DNA from: Shewanella putrefaciens | GTDB lineage: Bacteria > Pseudomonadota > Gammaproteobacteria > Enterobacterales > Shewanellaceae | NCBI RefSeq assembly: GCF_016406305.1 | Contig: NZ_CP066369.1 | Span: 4,511,398-4,575,397 of the forward strand | DNA length: 64,000 bases | Direction: 5' to 3' | In this document: positions 26,390 to 38,701 of the stretch, one piece after another | How positions within the stretch are numbered: the first letter of the stretch is position 1 | Layout of the letters: each line of letters starts with the position of its first letter | The notes under the pieces: generated by a model | What the model saw: only the letters and a program-made list of their open reading frames with translations | What the model was told of the DNA's origin: nothing | The model's database searches: none | Made by a program: the position numbers and the translations under genes

Positions 26390-27595
26390 ATGAAACATCT
26401 AATACGCAATATCGTCTGCCTTGGACTCGGCCTAAGCTTAGGCCTGTCCATTAGCCTCTCCAGTCAAGAACACGCCAAGTCATATCAAAGCGACTTCGAT
26501 TACCCACTATTACAGGATGTGCTTGAAACGGTCGAAACCTACTATGTTAAAACCGTCTCTAAGGATGAGTTAGTCCAAGCCGCCATCAAGGGGATTTTTG
26601 AACATTTAGACCCCTACTCTAGCTTTTTAAACCATCAAGATTTGCTTGATCTAAAAGACGCCAATCGAGGGGAATATTTTGGTTTTGGCTTTGAGGTCGC
26701 CAGCGATAAAGATCGGATCAGCGTTATCGCTCCCTTTGCAAACTCCCCCGCAGAACAGGCTGGCATCCAAGCCGGTGACACTATTATCAAGCTGAATAAT
26801 AAGCCTGCCACAAAAACCAACCTTGCGGATATTCTCAATGAAATCAAACAGTATAGTTTGAAAAAACAGAGCATCAGCCTCACACTAAAACACCACAATG
26901 ACAGCGCCGAGTTTGAGGTGTCACTCACCCCAAGCACCATCACGATCCACTCGGTTTCGAGTAATTTACTGCAAGGTAATATCGGCTATATCAGACTCAG
27001 CAGTTTTCAAGAAAACTCCACCGCAGAGATGATCCGCTCGCTTAACCAATGGCAAACCATCCCCCTAAGTGGGCTTATTCTCGACCTACGGAATAATCCC
27101 GGTGGGTTACTCGATCAAGCCATCAAAATTGCCGATCTCTTCCTCGCCAAGGGACGCATTGTTTCGACTAGTGGGCGGTTTTTCGATGCCAATTCAGACT
27201 ATTACGCTTCACCACAAACCATACTCACCAATGTGCCTATGTTAGTGCTAATCAACAAAGGCTCGGCTTCGGCGTCCGAAGTGCTCGCCGCCGCATTGCA
27301 GGATAACGGCCGCGCAAAACTCTTAGGTGAAACCAGCTTTGGTAAAGGCACAGTCCAAAGCCTAATCCCCATCCTCAACGACGGTAACGCGATTAAGCTG
27401 ACCATAGCTCAATACAACACCCCCAAAGGAGAAAACATCCACGATATTGGTATCGAGCCCGATATTAAAATTACCAATCCAACTGGCTCCAATGAAGAGA
27501 ATATGGCTATAATCGATGCCCTATCAGCACGTGAAGATGTAACCCAAGACCATATAGTCACTTCGGCAATTGCTTGGATACAACACCATGACTAA
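26390..27595 (+). CDS. S41 C-terminal processing peptidase
   Basis: Periplasmic serine protease of the CtpA/Prc family. Order: N-terminal signal or anchor (about 1-25), helical region with HLDPYSSFL, PDZ domain (about 95-165, with GFGFEVAS), then the S41 catalytic domain. The Ser-Lys dyad is visible as Ser294 in NKGSASASE and Lys319 in GETSFGKGTVQS, with 25 residues between them as in E. coli Prc. It is close to envC and 12 bp before yibQ, suggesting one envelope operon. Target proteins are unknown. Confidence 0.9.
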   Translation: MKHLIRNIVCLGLGLSLGLSISLSSQEHAKSYQSDFDYPLLQDVLETVETYYVKTVSKDELVQAAIKGIFEHLDPYSSFLNHQDLLDLKDANRGEYFGFGFEVASDKDRISVIAPFANSPAEQAGIQAGDTIIKLNNKPATKTNLADILNEIKQYSLKKQSISLTLKHHNDSAEFEVSLTPSTITIHSVSSNLLQGNIGYIRLSSFQENSTAEMIRSLNQWQTIPLSGLILDLRNNPGGLLDQAIKIADLFLAKGRIVSTSGRFFDANSDYYASPQTILTNVPMLVLINKGSASASEVLAAALQDNGRAKLLGETSFGKGTVQSLIPILNDGNAIKLTIAQYNTPKGENIHDIGIEPDIKITNPTGSNEENMAIIDALSAREDVTQDHIVTSAIAWIQHHD

Positions 27596-27607
27596 TAAGC
27601 AGAAACA

Positions 27608-28363
27608 GTGCGCCTATTCTACTCTTTGGCCTTCTTAGCCCTCTACATTACCCCGTGTTATGCAGCACAACTTGCGCTGATTATTGATGACATAGGTTAC
27701 CGTCACACCGATGAAGCAGTGCTCACCCTGCCTAGCACTGTGACCTTATCCGTTTTGCCGCACACACCACTTAGCAAACAACTAGCAAAAGCGGGGCATG
27801 CAAAAGGCCATGAGATCATGCTTCATCTCCCCATGGAGGCGCTAAACGGTAAAGCATTAGGCCCAGGTGGTTTAACAAGCACGATGAATGAAGCGCAAAT
27901 CCGCACCAAAGTGCTAGATGCAATCGCGAGTGTTCCCTTTGCTAAGGGCATGAATAATCATATGGGGAGTTTACTGACTCAACTGGATGAGCCTATGCTC
28001 TGGGTCATGGAGAGTTTAAAACAGAAGCAACTGTATTTTGTCGACAGCATGACAACCCAGTTTACACGGGCGAGGGATAAAGCGGAGCTGCTTGGCGTCC
28101 CAACATTAAAACGCCAACTCTTTCTCGATAATAATCTGAGTGAATCGGCCCTAGAAAAACAATTTAATCTCATGGTAGAACAAGCGCACATTCAAGGAAA
28201 TCTTGTTGCAATCGCCCATCCGCATCCTGAAACGATCAGTTTCTTAAGGGCTAATCTAGCGCGTCTCAAGGCTGAAGGAATCGAGTTGGTACCTACATCG
28301 AAGCTACTCCCTATCGACTTAGTCCATAGGGAACCTACTAATCCAACTGTAAGACTGAAATAG
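27608..28363 (+). CDS. yibQ: Divergent polysaccharide deacetylase family protein YibQ
   Basis: Secreted protein of the divergent polysaccharide deacetylase family (NodB-like barrel). A signal peptide MRLFYSLAFLALYITPCYAA precedes LALIIDDIGYRHTDEAV, where the paired aspartates are the likely metal/catalytic residues; HEIMLHLPMEAL and MNNHMGSLLT are conserved family blocks. The GTG start at 27608 is 12 bp after the protease. Its 3' end overlaps the convergent nsrR gene by 26 bp. The gene order gpmM-envC-...-yibQ matches E. coli; the substrate is not known. Confidence 0.85.
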   Translation: MRLFYSLAFLALYITPCYAAQLALIIDDIGYRHTDEAVLTLPSTVTLSVLPHTPLSKQLAKAGHAKGHEIMLHLPMEALNGKALGPGGLTSTMNEAQIRTKVLDAIASVPFAKGMNNHMGSLLTQLDEPMLWVMESLKQKQLYFVDSMTTQFTRARDKAELLGVPTLKRQLFLDNNLSESALEKQFNLMVEQAHIQGNLVAIAHPHPETISFLRANLARLKAEGIELVPTSKLLPIDLVHREPTNPTVRLK

Positions 28364-28793
28364 ACATATCCGGCAGCAAAGCCAACAGTTCATTGCGATT
28401 ACTGACTATATCCTGCAGGCTATATTGATCGAGCACATTTAAATAAGCGGCAACCGCCTGGGCTAATACGCCCTTCAACTGACACGCAGGACTAAATCGA
28501 CAGTAAGGTTTACTGCAATCTATCGGTGCCAAAGAGTTTTCTAGTGCTCTCACCAATAGACCAAGGTTAATCTCACTCGCAGGCTTACCTAAGCGAAAAC
28601 CGCCCATCTTACCGCGAATGGTTTCGAGATAACCCAGCTTTCCTAAATGGTGCACAATTTTAGACACATGATTTGGCGACAAATCAAATACCTGGGTTAT
28701 TTCAGCAATCCGAAATAATGTTGTTCTATCCGGCTGAACAGCCAAATACATGAGCGTGCGAACACCAAAATCGGTATAGCGTGTTAACTGCAT
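28338..28793 (-). CDS. nsrR: Rrf2-family nitric-oxide-sensing repressor NsrR
   Basis: Winged-helix repressor of the Rrf2 family with an Fe-S cluster that responds to nitric oxide. It starts MQLTRYTDFGVRTLMYLAVQ; the DNA-binding helix is in LSPNHVSKIVHHLGKLGY, and GKMGGFRLGKPASEI forms the wing. Cys93, Cys98 and Cys104 in DCSKPYCRFSPACQLK match the cluster cysteines of E. coli NsrR (91, 96, 102), which separates it from IscR. It lies 22 bp after a YkgJ-type gene on the same strand and overlaps yibQ at the 3' end. Confidence 0.9.
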   Translation of the reverse strand: MQLTRYTDFGVRTLMYLAVQPDRTTLFRIAEITQVFDLSPNHVSKIVHHLGKLGYLETIRGKMGGFRLGKPASEINLGLLVRALENSLAPIDCSKPYCRFSPACQLKGVLAQAVAAYLNVLDQYSLQDIVSNRNELLALLPDMSISVLQLD

Positions 28794-28815
28794 AGTTCAC
28801 CTGTCAGCGAAAAAC

Positions 28816-29070
28816 TCAATGAGACGTTTGAGATTCCAGATTGCTAATCAACCAAAGCGCCTCTTCATTTGAATGACCACATACATCCTCAGATGCATCA
28901 AAATCACTACAAACAGCGGGACGATCCGGCGAGCCAAAAATCAAACACAAATTATCGTCGCTCAACTGTACACAGCGTTCACCCGCGGCTTTGCCCTTTG
29001 GCATTCCAGGTATTTCGCTGCTAATTGATGGTGCGATACAGCAAGCACCACACCCAAGACGACAATTCAT
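28816..29070 (-). CDS. YkgJ-family cysteine-cluster protein
   Basis: Small 84-residue protein of the YkgJ/CxxCxxCC family, proposed to chelate zinc or iron. It starts MNCRLGCGACCIAPSIS, with the hallmark cysteine cluster; more cysteines follow in GERCVQL, NLCLIFG, PAVCSDF and DVCGHS. It is upstream of nsrR on the same strand with a 22-bp gap, so the two are likely co-transcribed; whether the clusters are functionally linked is not known. Confidence 0.82.
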   Translation of the reverse strand: MNCRLGCGACCIAPSISSEIPGMPKGKAAGERCVQLSDDNLCLIFGSPDRPAVCSDFDASEDVCGHSNEEALWLISNLESQTSH

Positions 29071-29265
29071 TTTTATTGCTCAAAAAAATACTATGGGGAT
29101 TATACAGTTTAATCCATCCAAAATCAGCGCCAAGGGTCAATACTGCCAAGTCGCGCACAAGTGCTCTTGAATGGATCAAAGAAATAGCATCAATGGATAT
29201 GGACAAACTTTTCAAAAGTTGGACGGGACGGCCGCGACGATTGAAATAGCTAAATTCCAGATACG

Positions 29266-29297
29266 AAAAAGCCCTAACATTACTGTTAGGGCTTATC
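29266..29297 (-). terminator. Second terminator distal to the rRNA operon
   Basis: AAGCCCTAACA and TGTTAGGGCTT form an 11-bp perfect stem with a 4-nt loop, ending in T on the minus strand. It follows the remnant 3' end of a broken tRNA-Asp copy, as the first terminator follows the intact tRNA. Confidence 0.88.
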
Positions 29298-29380
29298 GAA
29301 ATGTTGGCGGGTGAAATATCGCGCAGCGATGAGCTCATGAACGAGAGGCATGGATGCCGAGCTGGGCTATTAAGCAGGGA

Positions 29381-29474
29381 TGCTGTTGGACGGGACTCGA
29401 ACCCGTGTGCCTTCGGCACGCGTGATAGGCCGCTTTCTGTTTATAAAGAGTCTAACCAACTGAACTACCGCTCC
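29381..29474 (-). pseudogene. Degenerate tRNA-Asp copy
   Basis: The 5' 24 nt (acceptor 5' strand and D-arm) are identical to the intact tRNA-Asp next to it, and the T-arm region shares 18 nt. The anticodon region is CCTATCAC instead of CCTGTCAC. An 18-nt stretch replaces 4 nt in the anticodon 5' stem, a small hairpin GTGCC-GAA-GGCAC sits in the variable region, and the acceptor 3' strand no longer pairs. The lost 3' end (AATGTTGGCGG on the plus strand) recurs at 29300-29310, separated by a 77-nt insertion. A functional cloverleaf is unlikely. Confidence 0.8.
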
Positions 29475-29494
29475 TTCAGCTTTGTTTGGTACAA

Positions 29495-29528
29495 CGAAAA
29501 AAGCCTCTGCATTGCTGCAGAGGCTTTC
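29495..29528 (-). terminator. Terminator of the rRNA operon after tRNA-Asp
   Basis: AAAGCCTCTGCA and its complement form a 12-bp perfect stem with a 4-nt loop, followed on the minus strand by six T. It begins about 11 bp after the tRNA CCA end. Confidence 0.92.
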
Positions 29529-29538
29529 GTCTTAATGT

Positions 29539-29615
29539 TGGCGGAGCGGACGGGACTCGAACCCGCGACCCCCGGCGTGACAGGCCGGTATTCTAACCAA
29601 CTGAACTACCGCTCC
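29539..29615 (-). tRNA. tRNA-Asp (GTC)
   Basis: 77 nt including an encoded CCA. Acceptor GGAGCGG pairs with CCGCTCC; D-arm GTTCAGTTGGTTAGA; anticodon loop CTGTCAC gives GTC for aspartate; T-arm CGGGTTCGAGTCCCG. It is the distal gene of the rRNA operon, 36 bp after the 5S gene. Confidence 0.97.
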
Positions 29616-29651
29616 TTTAGAATAACGTTTACACGTTAACCTAAATTAGGC

Positions 29652-29769
29652 GCTTGGCGATGACCTACTCTCACATGGGGAGACCCCACACTACCATCGG
29701 CGCGATTGCGTTTCACTTCTGAGTTCGGGATGGGATCAGGTGGGACCACAATGCTATTGTCACCAAGCA
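29652..29769 (-). rRNA. rrf: 5S ribosomal RNA
   Basis: About 118 nt. On the minus strand it begins TGCTTGGTGACAATAGC, contains the conserved CCCGAACTCAGAAGTGAAAC and ends near GGTCATCGCCAAGC, which pairs with the 5' end. It lies between 23S and tRNA-Asp. Ends are estimated to a few bases. Confidence 0.95.
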
Positions 29770-29942
29770 AATTCGTTTTAAACAAGACTCGAGAGCGCAC
29801 TGCGTGCTGCTAGATTCTAGGAACTAAAATCTGCTCTTATCTTATTTAATAATTCGGAAAGCTGTTTGTTTTTTGAGTCAACACTTCATTAAGTGCATAT
29901 ATTCTGTCTAAGTTCGCTTAGCAAAACCCATCTGGGTTGTAT

Positions 29943-32834
<2,892 letters not shown>

Positions 32835-33203
32835 ATACAACCCAAATGAGTTTCACATCACTTGAGTCGTTGCGACCAGCTGGTTTTACTTGTCTCACTT
32901 CTGACCAAAGAAGTGGACGCGCCTTAGACTTGAATATTCAAGACACTTAATAAAGTGTTTGAGAACTCAATGTTCAATGCTTTCGCATTAAACTTTTTTC
33001 GTATCAACACAACGACAGACATCATTGTGTTTAATACTATCAGCTTTCCAAATTGTTAAAGAACAAGCATCGTCGTTAAGACGTGCCACTCGCTCTACAA
33101 GAACAAGTTATCTGTGTGAACACTCAAAAACACGGATGTTTTTGTGTCGACTCGGCACGGATGCCATGTTGTCGACCCAACAAGCGTAAGTTAGTCGTAT
33201 AGG
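32835..33203 (-). other. 16S-23S spacer without tRNA genes
   Basis: 369 bp with no tRNA-Ile, tRNA-Ala or tRNA-Glu. It contains a boxA antitermination element at 33053-33065 and sequence that can pair around 23S and 16S for RNase III processing. Confidence 0.8.
33053..33065 (-). promoter_or_regulatory. boxA in the 16S-23S spacer
   Basis: TGTTCTTTAACAA on the minus strand differs by one base from the boxA consensus TGCTCTTTAACAA that loads the NusB/NusE antitermination complex. Confidence 0.85.
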
Positions 33204-34746
<1,543 letters not shown>

Positions 34747-34947
34747 AAGTTTTGTTGCTTCCGTCTTGCGACTTCAGCGGCTCAATGAATTCTGATTTTT
34801 TTGTTACTGCTTTCACAGCAACAAACTGTACATATTGCTATGAACACTCTTCATCATTGATTTAATTCTTTGACTGCCAACCCTAAGGCTAAGCAGTTTC
34901 GATTAACTCAACACCTGTGAGTGTCCACACAGATTTCTTGTTTTATC

Positions 34948-34960
34948 TTGTTAAAGAGCA
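34948..34960 (-). promoter_or_regulatory. boxA in the rRNA leader
   Basis: TGCTCTTTAACAA on the minus strand is a perfect match to the boxA antitermination consensus, about 200 nt upstream of mature 16S. Confidence 0.92.
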
Positions 34961-35052
34961 ACTCAATATTCGTAAGAGAACTTGAGTACCACACTGAGCG
35001 CCGAACGCTTCCAGTTGGCTAGGGCTGACTTCTCGTCAACTCAGGGTCGTGC

Positions 35053-35080
35053 ATTTTACGCATTTCCCGTTTCGCGTCAA
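35053..35080 (-). promoter_or_regulatory. rRNA promoter P2
   Basis: On the minus strand TTGACG (35075-35080), a 16-bp spacer and TAAAAT (35053-35058). It is downstream of P1, as in E. coli rrn operons with tandem promoters. Confidence 0.75.
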
Positions 35081-35180
35081 GGAGTTTTTGCAAACTTTCT
35101 TTTCGCTCATCAATCAGTAAACTCATCGATGAACTGTCACATCAGCTGCTTAACGCTGTCTACCGTGTCAGTGGATGCGC

Positions 35181-35208
35181 ATTATAGGGAGATTGAGAAA
35201 GTCCGCAA
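35181..35208 (-). promoter_or_regulatory. rRNA promoter P1
   Basis: On the minus strand TTGCGG (35203-35208), a 16-bp spacer and TATAAT (35181-35186), followed by a GC-rich GCGC discriminator, the hallmark of stringently controlled rRNA promoters. Confidence 0.85.
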
Positions 35209-35270
35209 GGGCTTTTTATTGGAAACTTGCGATTTGTGATTCAGACGCTTACTTATCAAACAATACGAAT

Positions 35271-35297
35271 AAAAAAGGGACTAAATAGCCCCTTTAT
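35271..35297 (-). terminator. Terminator downstream of ccoG
   Basis: On the minus strand AAAGGGGCTA and TAGTCCCTTT pair over 10 bp with one G-T wobble, followed by a run of T, between the ccoG stop and the rRNA promoters. Confidence 0.75.
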
Positions 35298-35357
35298 CAT
35301 CTTAAATCCCCACATCAGTGACTCGCTATCACTTAGCAGATCAGTAAATCCTGCTTA

Positions 35358-36785
35358 TTATGGGCTGAAGAAACGTGATTCTTGCTCAACTTCTATTTCT
35401 TCACCATCTATATGGGTTTTCACTTTTATCTCAATATTTGTCACTGAGCGACTAAGCTCTACCGGATCAACCCCAACGCTGATTGGTAATGTCAGGACTT
35501 CGCCACCAGCAATGGTCACTGAAGTAGGGCCATACCACTTATAGTTGTTTAGGCCTTCGACACTCATAGTGTATTCATGGGCTTCTTCAGTTTTATTAAG
35601 AATCTTCAAGGTAAATGTGTTTTCAATCATCCCTTGATTGTTTTCTCTATATAGCTGGTTACGATCACGAATAATATCCATCCGAACTGGCGCTATCGTC
35701 GCGCTGGCATAGATGAAGACCAATATCATAGCGACCAATACCACACCGTATCCCACTAGTTTGGGTCGGAGTACTTTCTCTTTAACACCTTCAAGTTTAT
35801 TTTCTGTGGTGTAACTGATAAGGCCTAATGGATATCCCATACGCTCCATCGTTTGGTCACAGGCATCGATACAGGCGCCGCAGTTGATACATTCATACTG
35901 CAAACCATTACGAATATCGATTCCGGTCGGGCATACCTGAACACAGAGATCACAATCAATACAATCACCTAAACCCATTTCTTTAGGGTCGGCTTTGCGG
36001 GAACGTGGGCCCCGAGTCTCACCGCGCTTAGTGTCATAGCCCACAATATAGGTGTTTTTATCAAACATTGCCGCTTGGAAACGAGCATAGGGGCACATAT
36101 GGATGCACATAATTTCACGCATCCATCCCGCATTACCGTAAGTAGCGAAGGTAAAGAACACCACCCAGAAGTAGATCCCACCCGAAGCATTTAATGTAAA
36201 TACATCAACATAGACTTCTCTGCTTGGCACAAAATACGACACAAAGGTCATAGCCGTGAGGAGTGAGAGCAAAATCCATGCTGTATGCTTTGCCGCTTTT
36301 CGCCAAATTTTATCGAAGCTCCAGGGCATTTGATCTAACTTAATGCGTTTATTGCGGGCACCTTCGAGTTTTTCCTCGAACCAAATGAACATAAAGGTCC
36401 ATACTGTTTGAGGGCATGTGTAACCACACCAAACACGGCCAAGATAGGTTGTCACAAAAAATAGAGCAAAAGCAGCTATCATAAAGAGTGCTGCGAGTAA
36501 GGTAAGATCTTGTGGCCAGATAGTTAAACCAAAAACGTGAAACTTCTGTTCACCTAAATTAAACCATACGGCTTGTCGGTTTCCCCATGGGATCCAAGGC
36601 AGTATAAGAAAGAACAACATTGCGACCCACCCCATGCGGCGGCGTAAAGTGCTCCATAATCCGTCGATGGCTCGAACATAAATCCGGTTGCGAGGGTTAA
36701 AGCGATCGGCTTTACTCGCATCGGGTTGGTGAATCTTAATTCGATTGGTCTTCGAATAGTCCTTGTTATTAGATTCTGCGTTCAT
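35358..36785 (-). CDS. ccoG: Cytochrome c oxidase accessory protein CcoG (RdxA/FixG)
   Basis: Inner-membrane iron-sulfur protein that helps assemble cbb3-type cytochrome oxidase, probably by reducing copper. About residues 50-110, 160-220 and 335-355 are membrane segments. GYTCPQTVWTFMF carries a conserved cysteine, and two 4Fe-4S ferredoxin motifs are seen in CIDCDLCVQVCPTG and CINCGACIDACDQ. A C-terminal IgG-like FixG domain follows from about residue 370. Length (475) is normal. It is a single gene here, without the ccoNOQP structural genes. Confidence 0.92.
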   Translation of the reverse strand: MNAESNNKDYSKTNRIKIHQPDASKADRFNPRNRIYVRAIDGLWSTLRRRMGWVAMLFFLILPWIPWGNRQAVWFNLGEQKFHVFGLTIWPQDLTLLAALFMIAAFALFFVTTYLGRVWCGYTCPQTVWTFMFIWFEEKLEGARNKRIKLDQMPWSFDKIWRKAAKHTAWILLSLLTAMTFVSYFVPSREVYVDVFTLNASGGIYFWVVFFTFATYGNAGWMREIMCIHMCPYARFQAAMFDKNTYIVGYDTKRGETRGPRSRKADPKEMGLGDCIDCDLCVQVCPTGIDIRNGLQYECINCGACIDACDQTMERMGYPLGLISYTTENKLEGVKEKVLRPKLVGYGVVLVAMILVFIYASATIAPVRMDIIRDRNQLYRENNQGMIENTFTLKILNKTEEAHEYTMSVEGLNNYKWYGPTSVTIAGGEVLTLPISVGVDPVELSRSVTNIEIKVKTHIDGEEIEVEQESRFFSP

Positions 36786-36876
36786 CGTTACAGCCTTTTA
36801 CTGCTTTAATATTGGACGAAAACTGGCTTATTATACCCATATAATTAATGGTTATTCACTTATGTTGGACTAAAAG

Positions 36877-37227
36877 ATGAAAGGTTGGATCATATTAGCG
36901 CTACTTTGTGGTGCATTATATTACTTATATACAGAAACCGACAAACTGGATGCACCTATAGCCAAGACTGAAGAGGTAATCAAAAAAGTAGAGAACAAGC
37001 TCGACTCTATGACGGGCACTAACATCATTAAAATTGATCAAAAATTAGCAAAGGCTAGAAAAGATATCGTTGAACGCCTATCCGCCCCCGAACTTGAAGA
37101 ATTTAACAAACTTCCGTTAACGCCAGACGCTATCGCTGACTTTAAAGAAATCTATTGCGGCGCTAAATCACCGGAACACCCAGTTTTCAGCCGGGACAAT
37201 CGGCTTTATATTTGCGATAACCTCTAA
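36877..37227 (+). CDS. Hypothetical single-span membrane protein
   Basis: 116 residues, function not recognised. Residues about 3-20 (GWIILALLCGALYYLYTE) form one membrane segment or uncleaved signal; about 28-75 are Lys/Glu-rich and probably helical, possibly a coiled coil. The C-terminal part has two cysteines (IYCGAKSP and YICDNL) and ends abruptly. A well-formed start, coding bias like its neighbours and position between ccoG and menB argue that it is a real gene, perhaps lineage-specific. Confidence 0.7.
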   Translation: MKGWIILALLCGALYYLYTETDKLDAPIAKTEEVIKKVENKLDSMTGTNIIKIDQKLAKARKDIVERLSAPELEEFNKLPLTPDAIADFKEIYCGAKSPEHPVFSRDNRLYICDNL

Positions 37228-37347
37228 TCACTTTCCTCGGGGTAAAAGGGAATTTTGCCATATAACACTAAGCTTTGTACTTAGGTGATTGACCTTATAT
37301 ATGATTCCACCTAGCCTTTGAGACCCGACAGACATAGGCCGAGTACC

Positions 37348-38250
37348 ATGACCCAACAAGTATCAGACATTTTTGATCCCACTTTATGGGATGAAGTCAG
37401 TGGATTTAATTTTGACGACATCACCTACCACAGAGCCAAAGCCCACGGCACAGTGCGTATTGCCATCAATCGCCCCGAATGTCTTAACGCCTTTAGGCCC
37501 AAAACCGTCGATGAGCTTTACATTGCACTCGACCATGCACGCCAATGGTCCGATGTAGGTTGTGTATTACTCACAGGCAATGGCCCCTCGGCTAAAGGTC
37601 AATATTCCTTTTCCTCCGGTGGCGATCAACGTATCCGCGGCAAAGATGGCTATAAATACGAAGGCGCCGAAGAAGGTAAAGCCGATCTCGCGAGAATGGG
37701 ACGCCTACACATATTAGAAGTGCAACGTCTGATCCGCTTTATGCCTAAAGTCGTTATCGCCGTTGTGCCTGGCTGGGCCGTTGGCGGCGGCCATAGTCTA
37801 CACGTAGTGTGCGATTTGACCTTAGCCTCGAAAGAACACGCCATATTTAAGCAGACCGATCCCGATGTTGCGAGCTTCGACTCAGGTTATGGCAGCGCAT
37901 ATTTAGCCAAGATGATCGGCCAAAAACGCGCCCGCGAAATCTTCTTCTGCGGTTTTAACTACAGCGCCGATGAAGCATTTGCCATGGGAATGGTCAATAA
38001 GTCCGTCCCCCATGCTGAGCTAGAAACTGAAGCATTAATGTGGGCCAAAGAGATTAACTCTAAATCACCTACGGCTATGCGGATGCTTAAATACGGCTTT
38101 AACATGACCGACGATGGCATGGTCGGCCAGCAACTTTTTGCCGGGGAAGCGACGCGTTTAGCCTATGCCAGCGCCGAAGCACAGGAAGGGCGCGATGCCT
38201 TCCTCGAAAAGCGCGATCAAGATTTTTCAGCCTTCCCTTGGCATTACTAG
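37348..38250 (+). CDS. menB: 1,4-dihydroxy-2-naphthoyl-CoA synthase
   Basis: Crotonase-fold enzyme of menaquinone synthesis, converting o-succinylbenzoyl-CoA to 1,4-dihydroxy-2-naphthoyl-CoA. Family features are INRPECLNAFRPKTVDEL, FSSGGDQRIRG, the oxyanion-hole region VPGWAVGGGHSLHVVCDLTLAS and DPDVASFDSGYGSAYLA, which is diagnostic of MenB over other crotonases. The C-terminal QDFSAFPWHY is also MenB-like. I chose the ATG at 37348; the upstream frame to 37318 has no family match. No other men genes are nearby. Menaquinone is central to anaerobic respiration in Shewanella. Confidence 0.93.
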   Translation: MTQQVSDIFDPTLWDEVSGFNFDDITYHRAKAHGTVRIAINRPECLNAFRPKTVDELYIALDHARQWSDVGCVLLTGNGPSAKGQYSFSSGGDQRIRGKDGYKYEGAEEGKADLARMGRLHILEVQRLIRFMPKVVIAVVPGWAVGGGHSLHVVCDLTLASKEHAIFKQTDPDVASFDSGYGSAYLAKMIGQKRAREIFFCGFNYSADEAFAMGMVNKSVPHAELETEALMWAKEINSKSPTAMRMLKYGFNMTDDGMVGQQLFAGEATRLAYASAEAQEGRDAFLEKRDQDFSAFPWHY

Positions 38251-38284
38251 TTTTAGAATCGCATTAATTTACGTTTAAATGCTC

Positions 38285-38308
38285 AAAGCCCTCCATCGTG
38301 AGGGCTTT
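38285..38308 (+). terminator. Terminator after menB
   Basis: AAAGCCCTC and GAGGGCTTT form a 9-bp perfect stem with a short loop, followed by a T-rich stretch. Confidence 0.85.
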
Positions 38309-38377
38309 ATGTTTTTTACCACGGATAAATAGATAAAAGCGTTTAAACTAATCTGAAAACATGGCTTTTAATTTTAA

Positions 38378-38392
38378 TGAGAATTGTTATCA
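38378..38392. promoter_or_regulatory. Possible Fur box upstream of the DUF2061 gene
   Basis: TGAGAATTGTTATCA matches the 7-1-7 Fur pattern TGATAATNATTATCA at 12 of 14 defined positions and lies 42 bp before the start codon. Only a single short match; no experimental support. Confidence 0.45.
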
Positions 38393-38433
38393 TCTGAGTA
38401 TTCCCGCTGGGAGCCCATTTAGAGGACAAGATC

Positions 38434-38637
38434 ATGACCAAGACACTGACTTTTGCCGTATTACACTTTAGCGTCGCTTTTACCGTTACCTATTTATTAA
38501 CCGGCAGTGTTCTCGTCGGTGGCGCTGTGGCCTTAGTTGAACCCGCCATCAACACTGTGGTGTTTTACTTCCACGATAAAGTATGGAAACGCATTGAGAC
38601 AAAAAAGCAGCACGAGCTAGAGGCCGTTCCAGCATAA
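38434..38637 (+). CDS. DUF2061 domain membrane protein
   Basis: 67-residue inner-membrane protein of the DUF2061 family, function unknown. Two hydrophobic stretches (about 4-24 and 28-47) contain the family pattern FTVTYLLTGS and VEPAINTVVFYFHDKVWKRI. The start has a clear GAGGA ribosome-binding site. A possible Fur box lies just upstream, hinting at iron-responsive expression. It is monocistronic and convergent with glmS. Confidence 0.85.
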   Translation: MTKTLTFAVLHFSVAFTVTYLLTGSVLVGGAVALVEPAINTVVFYFHDKVWKRIETKKQHELEAVPA

Positions 38638-38701
38638 CAAGCTAAGCCACCAGCATTCTACTTTGCAGTAAGTTAGTCGTCGTTTATGGTGAACTCTATA
38701 T

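Larger units (their letters stand above)
34747..35357 (-). promoter_or_regulatory. rRNA operon leader and promoter region
   Basis: About 610 bp between 16S and the ccoG stop. It holds a leader boxA (34948-34960), two sigma-70 promoters (35053-35080 and 35181-35208) and the ccoG terminator (35271-35297). I see no coding frame with family resemblance. Confidence 0.8.

Noticed and set aside
29025..29249. Plus-strand frame of 74 codons beside the tRNA cluster, ending with a basic tail, possibly an integrase remnant
   Set aside because: Its first part overlaps the YkgJ-type gene on the other strand, it has no ribosome-binding site, and I see no integrase catalytic motif.
29301..29639. Plus-strand frame of 112 codons across the two tRNA genes
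   Set aside because: It runs antisense through tRNA-Asp and the tRNA pseudogene; the apparent protein repeats simply reflect the duplicated tRNA sequence.
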